Source: Candidatus Atribacter hydrocarboniphilus (lineage in GTDB: Bacteria; Atribacterota; Atribacteria; Atribacterales; Atribacteraceae). From it: DNA of 8,947 nucleotides. The stretch's first letter is position 1. Each line of letters starts with the position of its first letter. Where the stretch lies: assembly GCA_003542295.1 (NCBI GenBank), contig DPKX01000161.1, positions 1-8,947 of the forward strand, given 5' to 3'. A model generated the notes under the pieces. It had not been told where the DNA came from. It worked only from the letters and a program-made list of their open reading frames with translations, and did not search any database. A program made the position numbers and the translations under genes. Shown piece after piece: positions 8,790 to 8,947 of this stretch.

Positions 8790-8947
8790 TGTATCTCTTT
8801 TAAAAATAAAAAATTTAAAAAAATATTTTCCAGTTAAAGCTGGCGTCTTCCGTTCAACCATTGGGTGGGTAAAAGCAGTTGATGATATTAGTTTTGAAGT
8901 CTATGCTGGTGAAACTCTCGGTATTGTTGGAGAATCCGGTTGTGGAA
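8782..8947 (+). CDS. ABC transporter ATP-binding protein, DppF/OppF type, N-terminal part
   Basis: The start of the second ATPase of the importer, cut by the right edge after 55 codons. ATG 8782 opens [19 protein letters not shown] and the frame then reads [21 protein letters not shown]. It stops inside Walker A (GESGCG). The LKKYFPV opening with a stretch before KAVDDISF is the usual DppF/OppF N-terminus, and its place after a DppD-type gene fits. It overlaps the DppD-type gene by 8 bases (ATGAATAA), so translation is probably coupled; the nearest SD-like sequence is GAAGAG (8766-8771). The remaining motifs cannot be seen from this window. Confidence 0.92.
   Translation, partial: MNNVSLLKIKNLKKYFPVKAGVFRSTIGWVKAVDDISFEVYAGETLGIVGESGCG

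Overview
The window is an ordinary-looking bacterial chromosome segment of about 40 % GC (by eye), with every gene on the + strand. It suggests an anaerobic, fermentative, possibly thermophilic bacterium. The evidence is a compact operon layout, frequent GTG/TTG starts, a short archaeal/thermophile-type nicotinate phosphoribosyltransferase, and a peptide/oligosaccharide-type substrate-binding protein with a cleavable signal peptide and no lipobox (as in Thermotogota-like or Atribacterota-like diderms rather than Gram-positives). The phylum is an inference with low to moderate confidence; no rRNA or other marker is present.

Layout. (1) Positions 1-620 hold the C-terminal part of a MalK/UgpC-type sugar ABC ATPase, closed by a strong intrinsic terminator (626-661). 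(2) A 229-base intergenic gap (621-849) carries the terminator, a near-consensus sigma-70 promoter (767-794), a near-perfect Fur-box-like palindrome (809-823) and a strong ribosome binding site (834-842). (3) Next come gap (850-1842), tpiA (1855-2625), secG (2638-2862) and a nicotinate phosphoribosyltransferase (2881-3924), separated by only 12-18 bases. (4) After a further 13 bases comes a complete Dpp/Opp-type ABC importer: substrate-binding protein (3938-5776), two permeases (5842-6879 and 6884-7765) and two ATPases (7776-8789, and 8782 running off the right edge). A perfect 12-bp stem-loop (5800-5830) separates the binding-protein gene from the first permease gene.

How it fits together. 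GAPDH and TIM supply the triose steps of glycolysis; phosphoglycerate kinase, often encoded between them, is absent. The phosphoribosyltransferase makes nicotinate mononucleotide, an NAD precursor, and NAD is the cofactor of GAPDH. SecG belongs to the Sec translocon that would export the signal-peptide-bearing binding protein. The importer brings in peptides or oligosaccharides. No terminator is visible after 661, so the nine genes may form one long transcription unit driven from 767-794.

The most unusual point is the Fur-family operator-like palindrome just downstream of the predicted promoter of a glycolytic/NAD-salvage operon. Nothing in the window looks like a wholly new system, mobile element, CRISPR array or RNA gene.
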